From the NCBI RefSeq assembly GCF_000314995.1, contig NZ_BAEO01000060.1, positions 62,001 through 126,000 on the forward strand: DNA of 64,000 bases. Reading direction: 5' to 3'. The notes under the pieces are model-generated. The model was not told the origin of the DNA. It was given only the letters and a program-made list of their open reading frames with translations, and did not search any database. The stretch is from Paraglaciecola arctica BSs20135 (GTDB lineage Bacteria > Pseudomonadota > Gammaproteobacteria > Enterobacterales > Alteromonadaceae). Position 1 is the stretch's first letter. Each line of letters begins with the position of its first letter. Positions 7,692 to 18,191 of this stretch are shown here, in pieces. The translations under genes were made by a program, and so were the position numbers.

Positions 7692-10280
7692 TTAAAAGTT
7701 ATAACGGCCTTTGAGAGTAATTATTCTTGGCGATAAATATTGGTCGCTGGTAAAGCCCAAGCCGAAGGTGTCGGTATGACGTGAAGCTATAGCTACTTTA
7801 TCAAATAGGTTTTGAACATTAACTGCAACATTCCATTTTTCACTATATGGTGTGTAGCTTAAATTCAAATTATACAAGTGATAACTTGGCACAATATCCC
7901 TTTGCGATGAATTAAACACTCTAGAGAAATATTCGTCTCGGAAGGTGTATCCTAGGCTAGTTTCAAAAAGACCATTATTCATCTCAATAAAGTGATTTAA
8001 ACGAATATTAGCGGCCGTTTTAGGTATTTTAGCTAACTTATTTCCTGTTAAATCTTGCGCTGTTGATTCTCTAATGGCATTGATTTCATCACTGCTGGCG
8101 CCATCAATAATTAGACCAACTGTTAAATTTTCTGCTACAGCGCGATCGATGGCTTCTCGACCTTCAATGATTTTTGAATCCATCATGCTGAGGCTGACAT
8201 TTAACGTTAAATTGTCATGTATGATTATTTCAGATTCCATCTCAATTCCATAAACCTCTGCCTTAGGAATATTAGAAGCACCTGAATCAAAGCGACCGAT
8301 ACCACTAGATTCAAATAAATAATCTTTATAATCATAATAAAAACCTGCAACGTTAAGTCTTACTTTTTTATCAAAAAGGTCGGATTTATTACCTATTTCA
8401 TATGCAACAAGGGTTTCTTGCTCAAACACTTCAGGGAAAAAGCGTATATCAACACTGCTATTTGAGCCCGCAGGTTTGATCCCATTTGCTAAGGTGAAAT
8501 AAGTCATGTTCTGTTGCGACCACCTATAATCAAGACCAAATTTACCTGTGAGATTGTTATTTGATTCACTGGGATTACTCGATATTGGCTCCCTGGTTGG
8601 AACACAATTATAGGAACAGCGCTCATCTTCGAATTGATTTTTGGTATAGCGTAATCCCGCAGTGATATTCAAATCTTCTATCAAAGGGTAACTAAGTTGA
8701 CCGAATAGGGCGTGAGATTTAAAATTACGAAAATCAGAGTTGATGAAATCGATATCCGCATTGTTGGCAAACACGTTTGGCCCTGCAATGGTTTCGTTTA
8801 AAGGTTGCCCATCACGACCATCGTCTACAAAATTAGAAGTGCGACTGAAAATCTGAGTATCCAACCAGAAAGCCCCAACTACCCATTCTATGCCCGATTC
8901 ATTTGGTTCAGAAACGAGGTTGATTTCTGCCGTATTAGAGTGATCAATTTGTCGAAGGTTACCCACAAATTGTGGAATAGGAGCTTCACCAAGTAGGTCT
9001 AATACACCTGTCATTTGAAGCGGTGCGGGATCATTAGCCGTAAGATCCGAACGGTCAATGTCAAACTTGCGGCCCATGTCATATTTTTGTTTACTAAAAA
9101 TGCTATTGAGTTTTGCAAAATCTAAGGTCCAATCAAGGTGTAGGCTGGTTACAGCTGTACTTAGATTGTAAAATTCTGCTGTATCATGATAAACCACCCT
9201 GGGGTCGGTCGATTTAGTATCAAAACCTCCCTTTAAAGCGGGCCCATGAGTATCACTTTTGAAGTACTGATGTTGCAATAATAAGGATAAGTTGTCATCT
9301 GGTTGCCAACTTACTTGCGCCCTGAATGTTTGATTGTCTACATCATCGAGGCGATAGTTATCTAAGGCTAAGTTTTCGGTATACCCTTCATTTTCACGAT
9401 GCGACACAGCCACTCTGGTGGCTATAGTGTTACTCAAGGGCAAGTTGAGCATCGCTTTGAGTTCTCTTTGCTGATAACTGCCCATTGCCGCTTCTGCAAA
9501 ACCATAAGTTTCCGACAACTCCGGGCGTTTAGTTATCACATTCAAAGCGCCACCTGTGGAACTATTACCATATACAGTGCCATCAGGTCCGCGAGTTAAT
9601 TCTACTCTTTCTATATCTTGTAAATCTGCTAATAATGCATAGTCATTGACCATGAATACGCCATCTACATGATAAGCAACGGCTTGTTTGGTACCCGCAT
9701 TATCTGGAATTTCATTTCCCACACCTCTAATGCTGATTGTAGGTCGATACCCTTGTACACTCGATACAACAAAGCTTGGTATTTTGTCACTCATGTTGAA
9801 TACATTATTGATGTTGTTACGTGAGAGGTTATCGCCACTTAACACTGAGATGGATGTGGCTAAGTCTTGCATACTCTTATCTGACTTATGGGCTGTGACC
9901 ACTATTTTCTCAATGCCAGCTCCCTCTTTGTTTAATGTTTTACCCTGTAGATTGGATGGCAGTTCGTCGGTGACAACTTTTTCAATAACGATAGTATTTT
10001 GTATATTTTCTGTCGCTTGGTAGCCACTGCCCGCCAGTGACGCATTTAAAGCATTTAAGACACTGTCAAAGCCGCTAACCACTTTTAGAGTAATACTTTT
10101 ATTACCCAGATCACGAACAATAATCACTTTGCCGTATTGCTTAGATAAAGTATCAACGGCTTCTTGAATACTTATTTTATCTATTCCAATATTGCCTTGT
10201 TGTGCCTGTACAACCGAGCTCATTACTAAACCCAAAGCAATGCCCTTTACCAGCTTACTGAGACTGAAATTCGTGTGCAT
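7692..10280 (-). CDS. TonB-dependent outer-membrane receptor with signalling (STN) domain
   Basis: An 862-residue receptor. Residues 1-27 form a signal peptide ending VVQAQQ. Residues about 30-98 form a secretin/TonB short N-terminal domain (ISIQEAVDTLSKQYGKVIIV ... YQATENIQNTIVIEK), which marks receptors that talk to a FecR-type anti-sigma factor. The TonB box region is IEKIVVTAHK. The plug holds ISIRGVGNEIPDN, DIERVELTRGPDGTVYG and STGGALNVITKRP. The 22-strand barrel ends in LSPRIITLKGRYNF with the expected final Phe. It is encoded after the FecR/FecI pair on the same strand. The substrate is unknown; the phoD neighbour hints at a phosphorylated or phosphate-linked compound. Confidence 0.9.
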   Translation of the reverse strand: MHTNFSLSKLVKGIALGLVMSSVVQAQQGNIGIDKISIQEAVDTLSKQYGKVIIVRDLGNKSITLKVVSGFDSVLNALNASLAGSGYQATENIQNTIVIEKVVTDELPSNLQGKTLNKEGAGIEKIVVTAHKSDKSMQDLATSISVLSGDNLSRNNINNVFNMSDKIPSFVVSSVQGYRPTISIRGVGNEIPDNAGTKQAVAYHVDGVFMVNDYALLADLQDIERVELTRGPDGTVYGNSSTGGALNVITKRPELSETYGFAEAAMGSYQQRELKAMLNLPLSNTIATRVAVSHRENEGYTENLALDNYRLDDVDNQTFRAQVSWQPDDNLSLLLQHQYFKSDTHGPALKGGFDTKSTDPRVVYHDTAEFYNLSTAVTSLHLDWTLDFAKLNSIFSKQKYDMGRKFDIDRSDLTANDPAPLQMTGVLDLLGEAPIPQFVGNLRQIDHSNTAEINLVSEPNESGIEWVVGAFWLDTQIFSRTSNFVDDGRDGQPLNETIAGPNVFANNADIDFINSDFRNFKSHALFGQLSYPLIEDLNITAGLRYTKNQFEDERCSYNCVPTREPISSNPSESNNNLTGKFGLDYRWSQQNMTYFTLANGIKPAGSNSSVDIRFFPEVFEQETLVAYEIGNKSDLFDKKVRLNVAGFYYDYKDYLFESSGIGRFDSGASNIPKAEVYGIEMESEIIIHDNLTLNVSLSMMDSKIIEGREAIDRAVAENLTVGLIIDGASSDEINAIRESTAQDLTGNKLAKIPKTAANIRLNHFIEMNNGLFETSLGYTFRDEYFSRVFNSSQRDIVPSYHLYNLNLSYTPYSEKWNVAVNVQNLFDKVAIASRHTDTFGLGFTSDQYLSPRIITLKGRYNF

Positions 10281-10432
10281 AAAATACCCTATAGTCTTAA
10301 AATTTTAGTTAAACGTGACGAACAAAATCGTTACTCTACAAAGACGTTTGGTATAATAGGATTTTCCAGAAAACAGCTAGGTTTCATAAAAGCTTCATAT
10401 AACTTAACTTAAAGTTTCGGCCATTAGCGATG

Positions 10433-11428
10433 CTAAAAAGAGATTTCAGACTCGTTAGTTTTAATATGTATGTTTCCGTACACATCTTTATGCCAGCTAA
10501 AATTATGTATGCTGGATAAACTATTTAATAACTGTTCAAGTTGATTTAGCTGAAAAGCGGCGGTAATGGGGATGTCACCTAAACTAGGATCATCAATGTA
10601 AATGATGCTTTTATAATATCGATTCAACTTATGAAGCACGTCTTTTAATTGAGTATTAACAAAGTGAAATCTTTTTGAACGCCATTGTGCAAACGACTCG
10701 GGGTTAATCTTGGAAGGCAATGGTAATACTTTGTTTTTCTCGAAATGAATCGATTCATTCATCTCAAGGTATCGATATTGATTTTGAGCGGCAACACGTA
10801 CTTTACCTTTCGCTACTTTTACGAGTATTCCTGAATTCCTTTTTTGCACTTCAAATATAGTACCTAATACTTTGATGTCAGCATCACCCGCCTGTACATA
10901 AAAAGGTAATTGTGGGTTTGGGTTAATGTCAAACATCGCTTCCCCTATTAGCAATTGAGTATGGCGCGACGATGACCCTAGCTTAACCAGTAACCGGCTC
11001 CCAGCACCAAGCCAAACTTTTGATCCATCAAGGAGAGTAAATTGCCTAATTTCATCTTTAGCCGTACGCAGCTCCAACGTAGATACTATTTCAGCTTCTG
11101 AAGGCGCTGTAGGTTGTTCAAGCTCGGGCATCAAGGTAATGAACATACATATCACCAAACTGGCAGCTACTGCATACCAACTGTTTATTTGCCTCTTTTT
11201 TCGAAGCTTCTTTTCCGGTTCAAGTAATTTTGGCTGTTCAGATAAGGTGGGAGCATAAGCTAGCGTTCGCCACAATAAAGATGCTTTTCGAAATGCTTTA
11301 TGGTTATCATCTGATGCTTTCAGCCATATTTTAAAATTTTGTATATCGGCTTCAGAAAGTCGACCAGAATTTGTTTTAATCAACCAAAACAACGATTGCT
11401 GTTCCGTATCACTTGTTACTTTCTTCAT
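10433..11428 (-). CDS. FecR-like anti-sigma/sensor protein
   Basis: A 331-residue inner-membrane regulator. The N-terminal cytoplasmic DUF4880 region is SLFWLIKTNSGRLSEADIQNFKIWLKASDDNHKAF. A single transmembrane helix lies near residues 83-102 (WYAVAASLVICMFITLM). The periplasmic FecR domain includes LLDGSKVWLGAGSRLLV and VQAGDADIKVLGTIFEV. A C-terminal STN-like DUF4974 piece reads FVNTQLKDVLHKLNRYY...PITAAFQL. Its start overlaps the sigma gene stop in ATGA, so the two are translated together. It should hold or activate the sigma factor until the receptor's STN domain signals. Confidence 0.88.
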   Translation of the reverse strand: MKKVTSDTEQQSLFWLIKTNSGRLSEADIQNFKIWLKASDDNHKAFRKASLLWRTLAYAPTLSEQPKLLEPEKKLRKKRQINSWYAVAASLVICMFITLMPELEQPTAPSEAEIVSTLELRTAKDEIRQFTLLDGSKVWLGAGSRLLVKLGSSSRHTQLLIGEAMFDINPNPQLPFYVQAGDADIKVLGTIFEVQKRNSGILVKVAKGKVRVAAQNQYRYLEMNESIHFEKNKVLPLPSKINPESFAQWRSKRFHFVNTQLKDVLHKLNRYYKSIIYIDDPSLGDIPITAAFQLNQLEQLLNSLSSIHNFSWHKDVYGNIHIKTNESEISF

Positions 11429-11985
11429 ACTCGCTTCCTACTTAAACTGGCGTTCGTTGAGTATTGGTCTGCTAGGCTCTCTTGTTCCAAAAAATCAGAA
11501 GTCAATTTTTCAATCGTTAGATGAAGTGTTCTGCAAATATCGGAGACTGAATAACCTGTTTGCTCAGAAATTTGTTGGTAGGTTAATCCTTCAATTCTAC
11601 TTGCACGCAACAGTATCTTTTGCTTTTGATTGAGGCTATTCACAAACTCATCAAGCTGTGTGAGGGTTTCGTCTCTTAACATGATAGTTTCTGCTGAAAC
11701 CTGTTCAATGGCATCTAAGTTGGCTTCTAAAAATATGCTATCGACTAATTTTTCATGGCGAGACTGTTTACGAAAATGATCAATACAAAGATTTTTAGCG
11801 AGAGAAAAAAGAAATGCCTTAGGATTAGCGATAGGCTTTTGCAGTTGAAGTTCTGAAACCTTCATAAAGGTTTGTTGAACAATGTCTTCAGGATCGGGGG
11901 GCCCAGAGCCAAAATGATTTCTAACTTTTTGGCATAGCTCTAGTCTGTAGCCCTTAAAAAGCGAGTCCAATAACAGAGAATTCAT
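11425..11985 (-). CDS. FecI-type ECF sigma factor
   Basis: A 186-residue ECF sigma factor. The region-2 signature is PDPEDIVQQTFMKVSE and AFLFSLAKNLCIDHFRKQS. The region-4 helix-turn-helix is LTYQQISEQTGYSVSDICRTLHLTIEKL. It is the first gene of the sigma/FecR pair, and the FecR start codon overlaps its stop. By analogy with E. coli FecI it would direct transcription of the adjacent TonB receptor and possibly phoD; the 150 bases between fecR and the receptor are the likely target promoter. Confidence 0.88.
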   Translation of the reverse strand: MNSLLLDSLFKGYRLELCQKVRNHFGSGPPDPEDIVQQTFMKVSELQLQKPIANPKAFLFSLAKNLCIDHFRKQSRHEKLVDSIFLEANLDAIEQVSAETIMLRDETLTQLDEFVNSLNQKQKILLRASRIEGLTYQQISEQTGYSVSDICRTLHLTIEKLTSDFLEQESLADQYSTNASLSRKRV

Positions 11986-12132
11986 GACTATATTGCCAAT
12001 ACAACAAAATAATAATTTTAATCTGTGTTTATTACAAAAATATGAATGCTGCTCGTTAAATGAGTGAACTCAATTACCAGGTTTAAGCTCGCATGATCAG
12101 TTCTTAATACGCGCACAAATAGTACCGTGTCA

Positions 12133-12204
12133 CCTAAACCAGATCTTGTTGCATTGACTGGTGGTTATCGTAAAACACCCGTACTGCAGCATAAAAATCA
12201 TATC
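12133..12204 (+). pseudogene. fragment of a GST-fold protein gene (duplicate of part of the gene at 18330)
   Basis: These 72 bases translate to PKPDLVALTGGYRKTPVLQHKNHI and closely match 18444-18515 of the intact GST-like gene (PKPDLVALTGGFRKTPVLQQNNHI), at roughly 80% of bases by eye. A stop follows at 12217, and no start or remaining domain is present. The rest of the 543-base interval 11986-12528 shows no gene. This is a remnant of an old duplication or recombination. Confidence 0.75.
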
Positions 12205-12528
12205 AGTATAATATGGTGATGAGCTCTTTATTAGGGATCTTTAGAGACACTGCTAATGTTGTTTTTATATCCCAATAGACGTTTTATCGAATATATCTTC
12301 GCAGGTTTCTACCAATAATATTTGGGCTTAAGTTTTTTATCCTAGATTGTGACCTAGTGAATTTAATTTACATAAAGATATATCAACAGTTTCTGGTATC
12401 GTCTAAATCCATACTGCTCTACTATCTAAATGAAAAACATTGTATTTGTAATGTGCCACATAAGCGCTGACGAAAGGTGGCTATGTAAATTTTAAAACTA
12501 CTCATCTATATGAAAATAAGGGAAATTA

Positions 12529-15225
12529 ATGCAAGAAATTAAGCAAACTGCATTTAATTCTAAGCAACTAAAGCCAAAATTAATTTGGGTGCCATTGACT
12601 ATTTTTATAATTGGGCTCTTAGTTGCAGTCTATTTAGATAAACAGCAAACGCTTGAAAACCAAAAACATATTCAAACTAAGTTAGATTCCAGACTTGATC
12701 AAATTGGTGAAGCCGTAGTAGAAACTTTAACTCTTTATCAGTACGGTCTTAGAGGATTGAGAGGCGCTATTTTGGCTAATAATTTGAATGAGTTTAATTA
12801 TGCCAAAATGCAAGCCTACAGTTTGTCACGAGACATCGATAAAGAATTTCCTGGTGCTAGAGGTTTTGGTTTAATTCGTCATGTTACGCCACAACAGCAA
12901 GATGATTTTGTTGAGCAAGTACGGCAAGATAGGCCAGATAAAACATTTGCAATACAACAATTAGCCTCCCACCAAGATCATTTATTTGTTATTCAATACA
13001 TTGAGCCTGAGAAACAAAACAATAAAGCAATTGGCTTGGATATTGGTTCAGAATCGGTGCGTCGACTCGCGGCAATGGAGTCGGCTAAATATAATGAAAT
13101 TAGGCTAACCGCACCTATAACCTTGGTTCAGGCTAGTAACAAAATACGCCATGGATTCTTAATCATGATGCCTATTTATGGAACTCATCCAGTCCCGCAA
13201 AACATTGATGAAAGGATGGCCAGTCTCCAAGGCTGGAGTTATGCGCCTATATTAGTAGACGAAGTGTTAAATACTATCAGTGTTATTCAAAACGATGTGG
13301 TTTTTAGCATTAAGGATAATGACTCAGATGCCTCTACTACTTTTTATCAATTTGGTGTGTTGGATCAGCAAACTTCTGATTATCGGGCTAACCAATCAAT
13401 CAACATTTTTGGTCGTAATTGGATTTTACAGCTTACTGCTAAACATTCCTTTATTGAGTCGCTTTTGCTTCCTACAAAACATCAAGTTTTTCTTGTTGCT
13501 ATGGCCGTCACTATTTTACTCATGTTGATTGTTTTTAGTATTCTATTAACTATGGCCAAAAGGGATCAAGTGTCTGCGCATAAAGCTGAGTTATCCCAAG
13601 TAACTGAGAAAGCCCTTAAACAGGCTAATCAGCAACTCGAACAAGAGGTGACGAAAAGAATCAAACAAATATCTCAAGTTAGTGTGTTGCAGCGAAGTAT
13701 TTTAGAAAGTGCAGGTTACGCTATTATTGCAACTGATGAGAATGGCAATATTACTGTTTTTAACCCCGCCGCTGAGAAGCTCTTAGGATATAAAGCCGAG
13801 GAGTTGATAGGCAAGGTTACTGCAGCGATATTTCATGTTGCTGATGAAGTGATAGCCAGAGCAGAAATTCTATCCAAGGAAATGGGCTACAAAATTGAAC
13901 CAGGATTTGAAGTGTTTGTAGCAAAAGTACGTCTCGGCGGATCTGATATTTATTTATGGAATTACGTACATAAGAGTGGACGGCATATTCCGGTTCGCTT
14001 AAATGTTAGTAGCTTACTCGATAACGAGGGAAAACTGTTTGGGTTTTTGGGCATCGCTTATGATTTAACGGAACAACTTGAACATGAAAGTATGTTAGCT
14101 GAAGCGTTAGAACAGGCAGAGCAAGCCAATCAGGCTAAATCAATGTTCTTAGCCAATATGAGTCATGAAATTCGCACACCGTTAAACGGCATCTATGGTG
14201 CTTTACAGATTATTAAAAAAGAAATCATCACTGCACAAAGCCATAATTTGTTGGATAAAGCGCTGTATTCTACAAAAAATCTGAATATCATCATTAATGA
14301 CATTCTTGATTTTTCGAAAATTGAAGCTGGCAAGTTAGAGTTAGAAAAAACCGCGTTTAATTTAGCCGAGCTAGTTGAACATTTACGTTCGGACTTGTCT
14401 GTATTGGCTAGTCAAAAAAACATAATATTTTATCTATCGAATCAAGTCGATCATCTATTTTGGCAGGGCGATCCTACAAGGATACGGCAGATAATGCTAA
14501 ATCTCGGTTCGAATGCTATCAAATTTACCGAGCTGGGTAGCGTGACATTTACTGTTAGCTTTGATGAGACTCAAGGTTATTTGATCTTCATAATGAAAGA
14601 TACCGGTATTGGCATGGATCAGAAACAACAACAACGACTGTTTCAACGCTTTGAACAAGCGGATAGCTCTACCACTCGCAATTTCGGAGGTACCGGATTG
14701 GGATTGTCTATTACCCATTCTTTAGTCACACTTATGGGCGGTAATATAACAGTTGAAAGTGACGTCGGGCTGGGCACCATTGTTACCGTAAACTTGCCAT
14801 TGGATAGTGCAGTTGCTCCAGTGGTTGAGCGGAAAAATTATCAGGCTGATGCAATCAACTTTGCAGGAAAGACGATTCTGGTAGCTGAAGATAATGAAAT
14901 AAACAGAATGGTAGTTGAAGCCATGCTTGAGCCCACTCAAGCTAATATTATATTCGCCGTTAATGGACTTGAAGCAATAGAAGCACACAAGGTCAATTCT
15001 CCAGATGTCATTTTAATGGATATTCAAATGCCAAAAATGGATGGAATAGAAGCGTGCCGACAAATAAAATTCACTCATCCTAATACACCTATTATCGCCC
15101 TTACAGCAAACGCCATGAGTGAAGACGTTAAGCGATATCAACGCGAAGGATTTGATGGGCATCTTGCAAAGCCCGTTGAGTTATCGATACTTTTGGAAAA
15201 ATTGCAGAACATCTTGTTAAGCTAG
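12529..15225 (+). CDS. CHASE/PAS hybrid sensor histidine kinase
   Basis: An 898-residue inner-membrane sensor. TM1 is at about 19-38 (LIWVPLTIFIIGLLVAVYL), followed by a periplasmic CHASE domain (about 80-310; FPGARGFGLIRHVTP, NNKAIGLDIGSESVRRLA). TM2 is at about 320-345. A coiled coil leads to a PAS domain (about 385-510; GYAIIATDENGNITVFNPAAEKLLGY). The kinase core has phospho-acceptor His546 in NMSHEIRTPLNG, the N box NLGSNAIKFTE, and the G boxes DTGIGMD and GGTGLGLSI. A receiver domain at the C-terminus carries phospho-Asp831 (LMDIQMPKMDG) and the conserved TANA and Lys (LAKPVE). No separate response regulator or Hpt protein is adjacent, so the output is unknown. Confidence 0.92.
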   Translation: MQEIKQTAFNSKQLKPKLIWVPLTIFIIGLLVAVYLDKQQTLENQKHIQTKLDSRLDQIGEAVVETLTLYQYGLRGLRGAILANNLNEFNYAKMQAYSLSRDIDKEFPGARGFGLIRHVTPQQQDDFVEQVRQDRPDKTFAIQQLASHQDHLFVIQYIEPEKQNNKAIGLDIGSESVRRLAAMESAKYNEIRLTAPITLVQASNKIRHGFLIMMPIYGTHPVPQNIDERMASLQGWSYAPILVDEVLNTISVIQNDVVFSIKDNDSDASTTFYQFGVLDQQTSDYRANQSINIFGRNWILQLTAKHSFIESLLLPTKHQVFLVAMAVTILLMLIVFSILLTMAKRDQVSAHKAELSQVTEKALKQANQQLEQEVTKRIKQISQVSVLQRSILESAGYAIIATDENGNITVFNPAAEKLLGYKAEELIGKVTAAIFHVADEVIARAEILSKEMGYKIEPGFEVFVAKVRLGGSDIYLWNYVHKSGRHIPVRLNVSSLLDNEGKLFGFLGIAYDLTEQLEHESMLAEALEQAEQANQAKSMFLANMSHEIRTPLNGIYGALQIIKKEIITAQSHNLLDKALYSTKNLNIIINDILDFSKIEAGKLELEKTAFNLAELVEHLRSDLSVLASQKNIIFYLSNQVDHLFWQGDPTRIRQIMLNLGSNAIKFTELGSVTFTVSFDETQGYLIFIMKDTGIGMDQKQQQRLFQRFEQADSSTTRNFGGTGLGLSITHSLVTLMGGNITVESDVGLGTIVTVNLPLDSAVAPVVERKNYQADAINFAGKTILVAEDNEINRMVVEAMLEPTQANIIFAVNGLEAIEAHKVNSPDVILMDIQMPKMDGIEACRQIKFTHPNTPIIALTANAMSEDVKRYQREGFDGHLAKPVELSILLEKLQNILLS

Positions 15226-15317
15226 AACCAATAGGCCATCTTTAAAAGATGGTGTAGTGAATTTTTATATATCAACATAGTAACGAAACACGCCAAATAT
15301 TAATTGGCGCTAGTCTG

Positions 15318-15512
15318 AAATTGGTGGTTACTCTTGATAATTCTGACCAACTCCCAGCAGATGTGCATATCTTTACCACAACTAAACAACCTTGGGTAAA
15401 ATCACCTGAAAATGCCACTGTCTTCGAAGTATTTTATGATTATGTAAAAACATGGAGCAAAGAAAATAAAGCTCATCGGAAACATCTATTAGCTAATATT
15501 ATTGATATTTAA
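15318..15512 (+). pseudogene. C-terminal remnant of a GFA-family (glutathione-dependent formaldehyde-activating-like) gene
   Basis: About 64 codons reading VVTLDNSDQLPADVHIFTTTKQPWVKSPENATVFEVFYD. The pattern ADVHIF...KQPWV..P.....FE.FYD is the end of GFA-family zinc proteins. Their CxCG-type zinc-binding N-terminal half is absent upstream, where only 95 bases separate it from the kinase gene. It is probably a gene remnant left by deletion. The following 283 bases up to the KatG region hold no gene that I can see. Confidence 0.6.
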
Positions 15513-15858
15513 AGGCCAATTAAAGCTAGTGCATTTATTGAGTCAAAACTACCCCTCCATTTAAGCTCTCTGAACGGTTTCTCTACAAATCCATTCTGAA
15601 TTTAGTGTTCAAAAATACATCTCCTCACCTTTAGTTTTGGGCTCTTTTCTAAGCATATTTCTTCAAATTCTCTTTTTTCGATTAACCGAATCGTTTTTAT
15701 GAACTCACTTTTTACATTTCGTTAACTAAACTATGTAGCAAGTTGGCTGATTCATTCATCCAATTATTAACTCGTTTTTAAGATGCGAGTCAGTCGTGGC
15801 ATTTATCTGGGTCGTCAACATATTGATGGCTCTCTACCGCAGAGTATGGGGAAATAAA

Positions 15859-18135
15859 ATGAACAAAAAACCGATATTTATTAAAACCACATTAGCTGCT
15901 TTTGTGAGTGTATTTTGTCTGTCTAGCGTGGCTCTTGCTGGAGAGGAAAAATCTACCGAAATGAGCAAACCTAATGGGCCTGTTGGAATGGGGAAAGTAG
16001 TTGAGGGGCAACCTAGGTCCAACAAGTTTTGGTGGCCGGATCAGTTGGATTTATCAGCGCTAAGAGATCATGATGCTAAATCTAACCCTTATGGTGCGAA
16101 CTTTGACTACGGAAAGGCATTTAATACCCTTAATTTGGATGCCGTTAAAGCAGATATCGATAAATTGCTGACAACCTCACAAGATTGGTGGCCGGCGGAT
16201 TTTGGTAATTATGGACCATTTTTCATTCGTATGACATGGCATAGCGCAGGTACTTATAGAACGCTCGATGGCCGTGGTGGAGCTGGTGGTGGACAACAAC
16301 GTTTTGACCCTCTTAATAGTTGGCCAGATAACGGTAACTTAGATAAAGCCAGACGTTTATTATGGCCAATCAAACAAAAATATGGTGAAGCACTTTCTTG
16401 GTCAGACTTAATTGTTTTGGCTGGCAATGTAGCACTGGATAACATGGGCTTTAAAACTTATGGTTTTGCTGGTGGTAGGGCTGATGATTGGGAGCCTGAC
16501 ATAGTGTATTGGGGGCCAGAAGTGGAAATGTTGGCTAGTGATCGTGAAGACAGCGGCGGCAAACTGCAGCGTCCCTTGGGTGCGACACATATGGGTTTAA
16601 TTTATGTTAATCCAGAAGGTCCTAAAGGCAAACCTGACCCATTAGGTTCAGCCAAAAACATTCGAGTAGCCTTTGAACGTATGGCCATGAATGATGAAGA
16701 AACCTTAGCTCTAATTGCTGGTGGTCATACATTTGGCAAAATGCATGGCGCGCGAAAACCAGCAGAGTGTCTGGAGCCAGAGCCAGCCGCAGCAGGTATT
16801 GAAGAGCAAGGCCTAGGTTGGAAAAATAAATGTGGTAAAGGTCATTCCGAAGATACCACTACTAGTGGACTTGAAGGAGCATGGTCTCAAGCACCAACAC
16901 GTTGGACGTCTCTTTATTTGAGTAACTTATTAAACTTTGAATGGAAACAAACCCGCAGCCCAGCAGGTGCTATTCAATGGATACCTACAGATGAGTCGTT
17001 GCATAAGGTGGTACCAGATGCCCATATTGAAGGTAAATTTAATCCTCCTGTGATGACCACTGCTGACTTGGCATTGAAGTTTGACCCGGCATACAAAAAA
17101 ATTGCTGAGCGATTTTTGGCCGACCCAGAAGAGTATCGTTTAGCTTTTGCTAAAGCTTGGTACAAATTAACCCATAGAGATATGGGGCCTCCGCGTAATT
17201 TCCTTGGTAAAGATGTGCCAAAGGTTATACATATTTGGCAAGATCCTATTTCCCAGAACAGTCAATCAACTATCGATGCAGACGATGTAAAAGAATTAAA
17301 AGCTAAGATCTTAGATTCAGGACTTACTCCTGCTGAATTAGTCCGAGTGGCCTGGGCCGCTGCTGCAAGTTATCGTGATACCGATATGCGCGGTGGTGCT
17401 AATGGCGCGCGTATCGCGCTTGCTCCGCAAAAAGATTGGCAAGTCAATAATCCTGCAGAAGTCGCTAAAGTGTTAAAAGTCCTAAAAGACATTCAAAAAG
17501 ATGCTACTAGTGGTTTTTTGAATAATGACAAAGTGTCATTGGCTGACTTGATTGTACTGGGTGGGTCAACTGCTATTGAAAAAGCAGCAAAAGACGCGGG
17601 ATTTGACGTCAAGGTACCCTTTATTCCGGGCAGAGGTGACGCGACTCAAGCACAAACTGATGTGAATTCATTTAGCCTGCTAGAGCCCAACTCAGATGGT
17701 TTCCGCAACTACTTTAACCCTGAGGCTAGCTATAAGTCGCCTACAGAGATGTTGGTTGATAAGGCTGATCAGCTCACCCTTACCGTGCCAGAAATGACAG
17801 TGCTAATTGGTGGTTTACGCGTGATGAATGCTAATCATAGTCAAACAACACATGGTGTTTTAACGGACAATCCCGGCACATTAAGTAATGACTTTTTTGT
17901 AAACTTACTTGATATGTCTACTATCTGGAAACAATCAGAGACTGAAGGTGTATTTCAGGGCGTTGATCGCAAAACGAAACAAGGCAAATGGACAGCCACT
18001 TCTGTTGATTTAATCTTTGGCTCTAATTCAGAACTTCGCGCTGTTGCAGAGGTTTATGCATTTGATACGTCTAAGGAAAAATTTGTAAACGACTTTGTTA
18101 AAGCTTGGACTAAGGTGATGAATTTAGATAGATAA
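15859..18135 (+). CDS. katG: catalase-peroxidase with signal peptide (periplasmic KatG)
   Basis: About 758 residues from ATG 15859, chosen because GGGGAAA lies just upstream; the earlier in-frame start at 15796 lacks one. Residues 1-28 form a signal peptide ([25 protein letters not shown]), so the enzyme is probably exported. The distal heme triad is Arg124, Trp127 and His128 in IRMTWHSAG. Trp127, Tyr249 (GLIYVNPEG) and Met275 keep the exact spacing of the Trp-Tyr-Met adduct of KatG. The proximal ligand is His290 (AGGHTFGK). The second, non-heme half is complete. It destroys hydrogen peroxide by both catalase and peroxidase reactions. Confidence 0.93.
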   Translation: MNKKPIFIKTTLAAFVSVFCLSSVALAGEEKSTEMSKPNGPVGMGKVVEGQPRSNKFWWPDQLDLSALRDHDAKSNPYGANFDYGKAFNTLNLDAVKADIDKLLTTSQDWWPADFGNYGPFFIRMTWHSAGTYRTLDGRGGAGGGQQRFDPLNSWPDNGNLDKARRLLWPIKQKYGEALSWSDLIVLAGNVALDNMGFKTYGFAGGRADDWEPDIVYWGPEVEMLASDREDSGGKLQRPLGATHMGLIYVNPEGPKGKPDPLGSAKNIRVAFERMAMNDEETLALIAGGHTFGKMHGARKPAECLEPEPAAAGIEEQGLGWKNKCGKGHSEDTTTSGLEGAWSQAPTRWTSLYLSNLLNFEWKQTRSPAGAIQWIPTDESLHKVVPDAHIEGKFNPPVMTTADLALKFDPAYKKIAERFLADPEEYRLAFAKAWYKLTHRDMGPPRNFLGKDVPKVIHIWQDPISQNSQSTIDADDVKELKAKILDSGLTPAELVRVAWAAAASYRDTDMRGGANGARIALAPQKDWQVNNPAEVAKVLKVLKDIQKDATSGFLNNDKVSLADLIVLGGSTAIEKAAKDAGFDVKVPFIPGRGDATQAQTDVNSFSLLEPNSDGFRNYFNPEASYKSPTEMLVDKADQLTLTVPEMTVLIGGLRVMNANHSQTTHGVLTDNPGTLSNDFFVNLLDMSTIWKQSETEGVFQGVDRKTKQGKWTATSVDLIFGSNSELRAVAEVYAFDTSKEKFVNDFVKAWTKVMNLDR

Positions 18136-18151
18136 TTTAGATTTTTATGGG

Positions 18152-18178
18152 GTTATGGTTAAAGGAGTTAACCATAAC
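18152..18178 (+). terminator. hairpin after katG
   Basis: GTTATGGTTAA (18152-18162) is the reverse complement of TTAACCATAAC (18168-18178): an 11-bp stem with a 5-base loop, followed by an A/T-rich stretch with four T. A likely terminator. Confidence 0.6.
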
Positions 18179-18191
18179 TTAATATTTTGTT

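Noticed and set aside
15796-15858. Extended KatG N-terminus
   Set aside because: The extra 21 codons lack a ribosome site and would bury the signal peptide; ATG 15859 has GGGGAAA in place.
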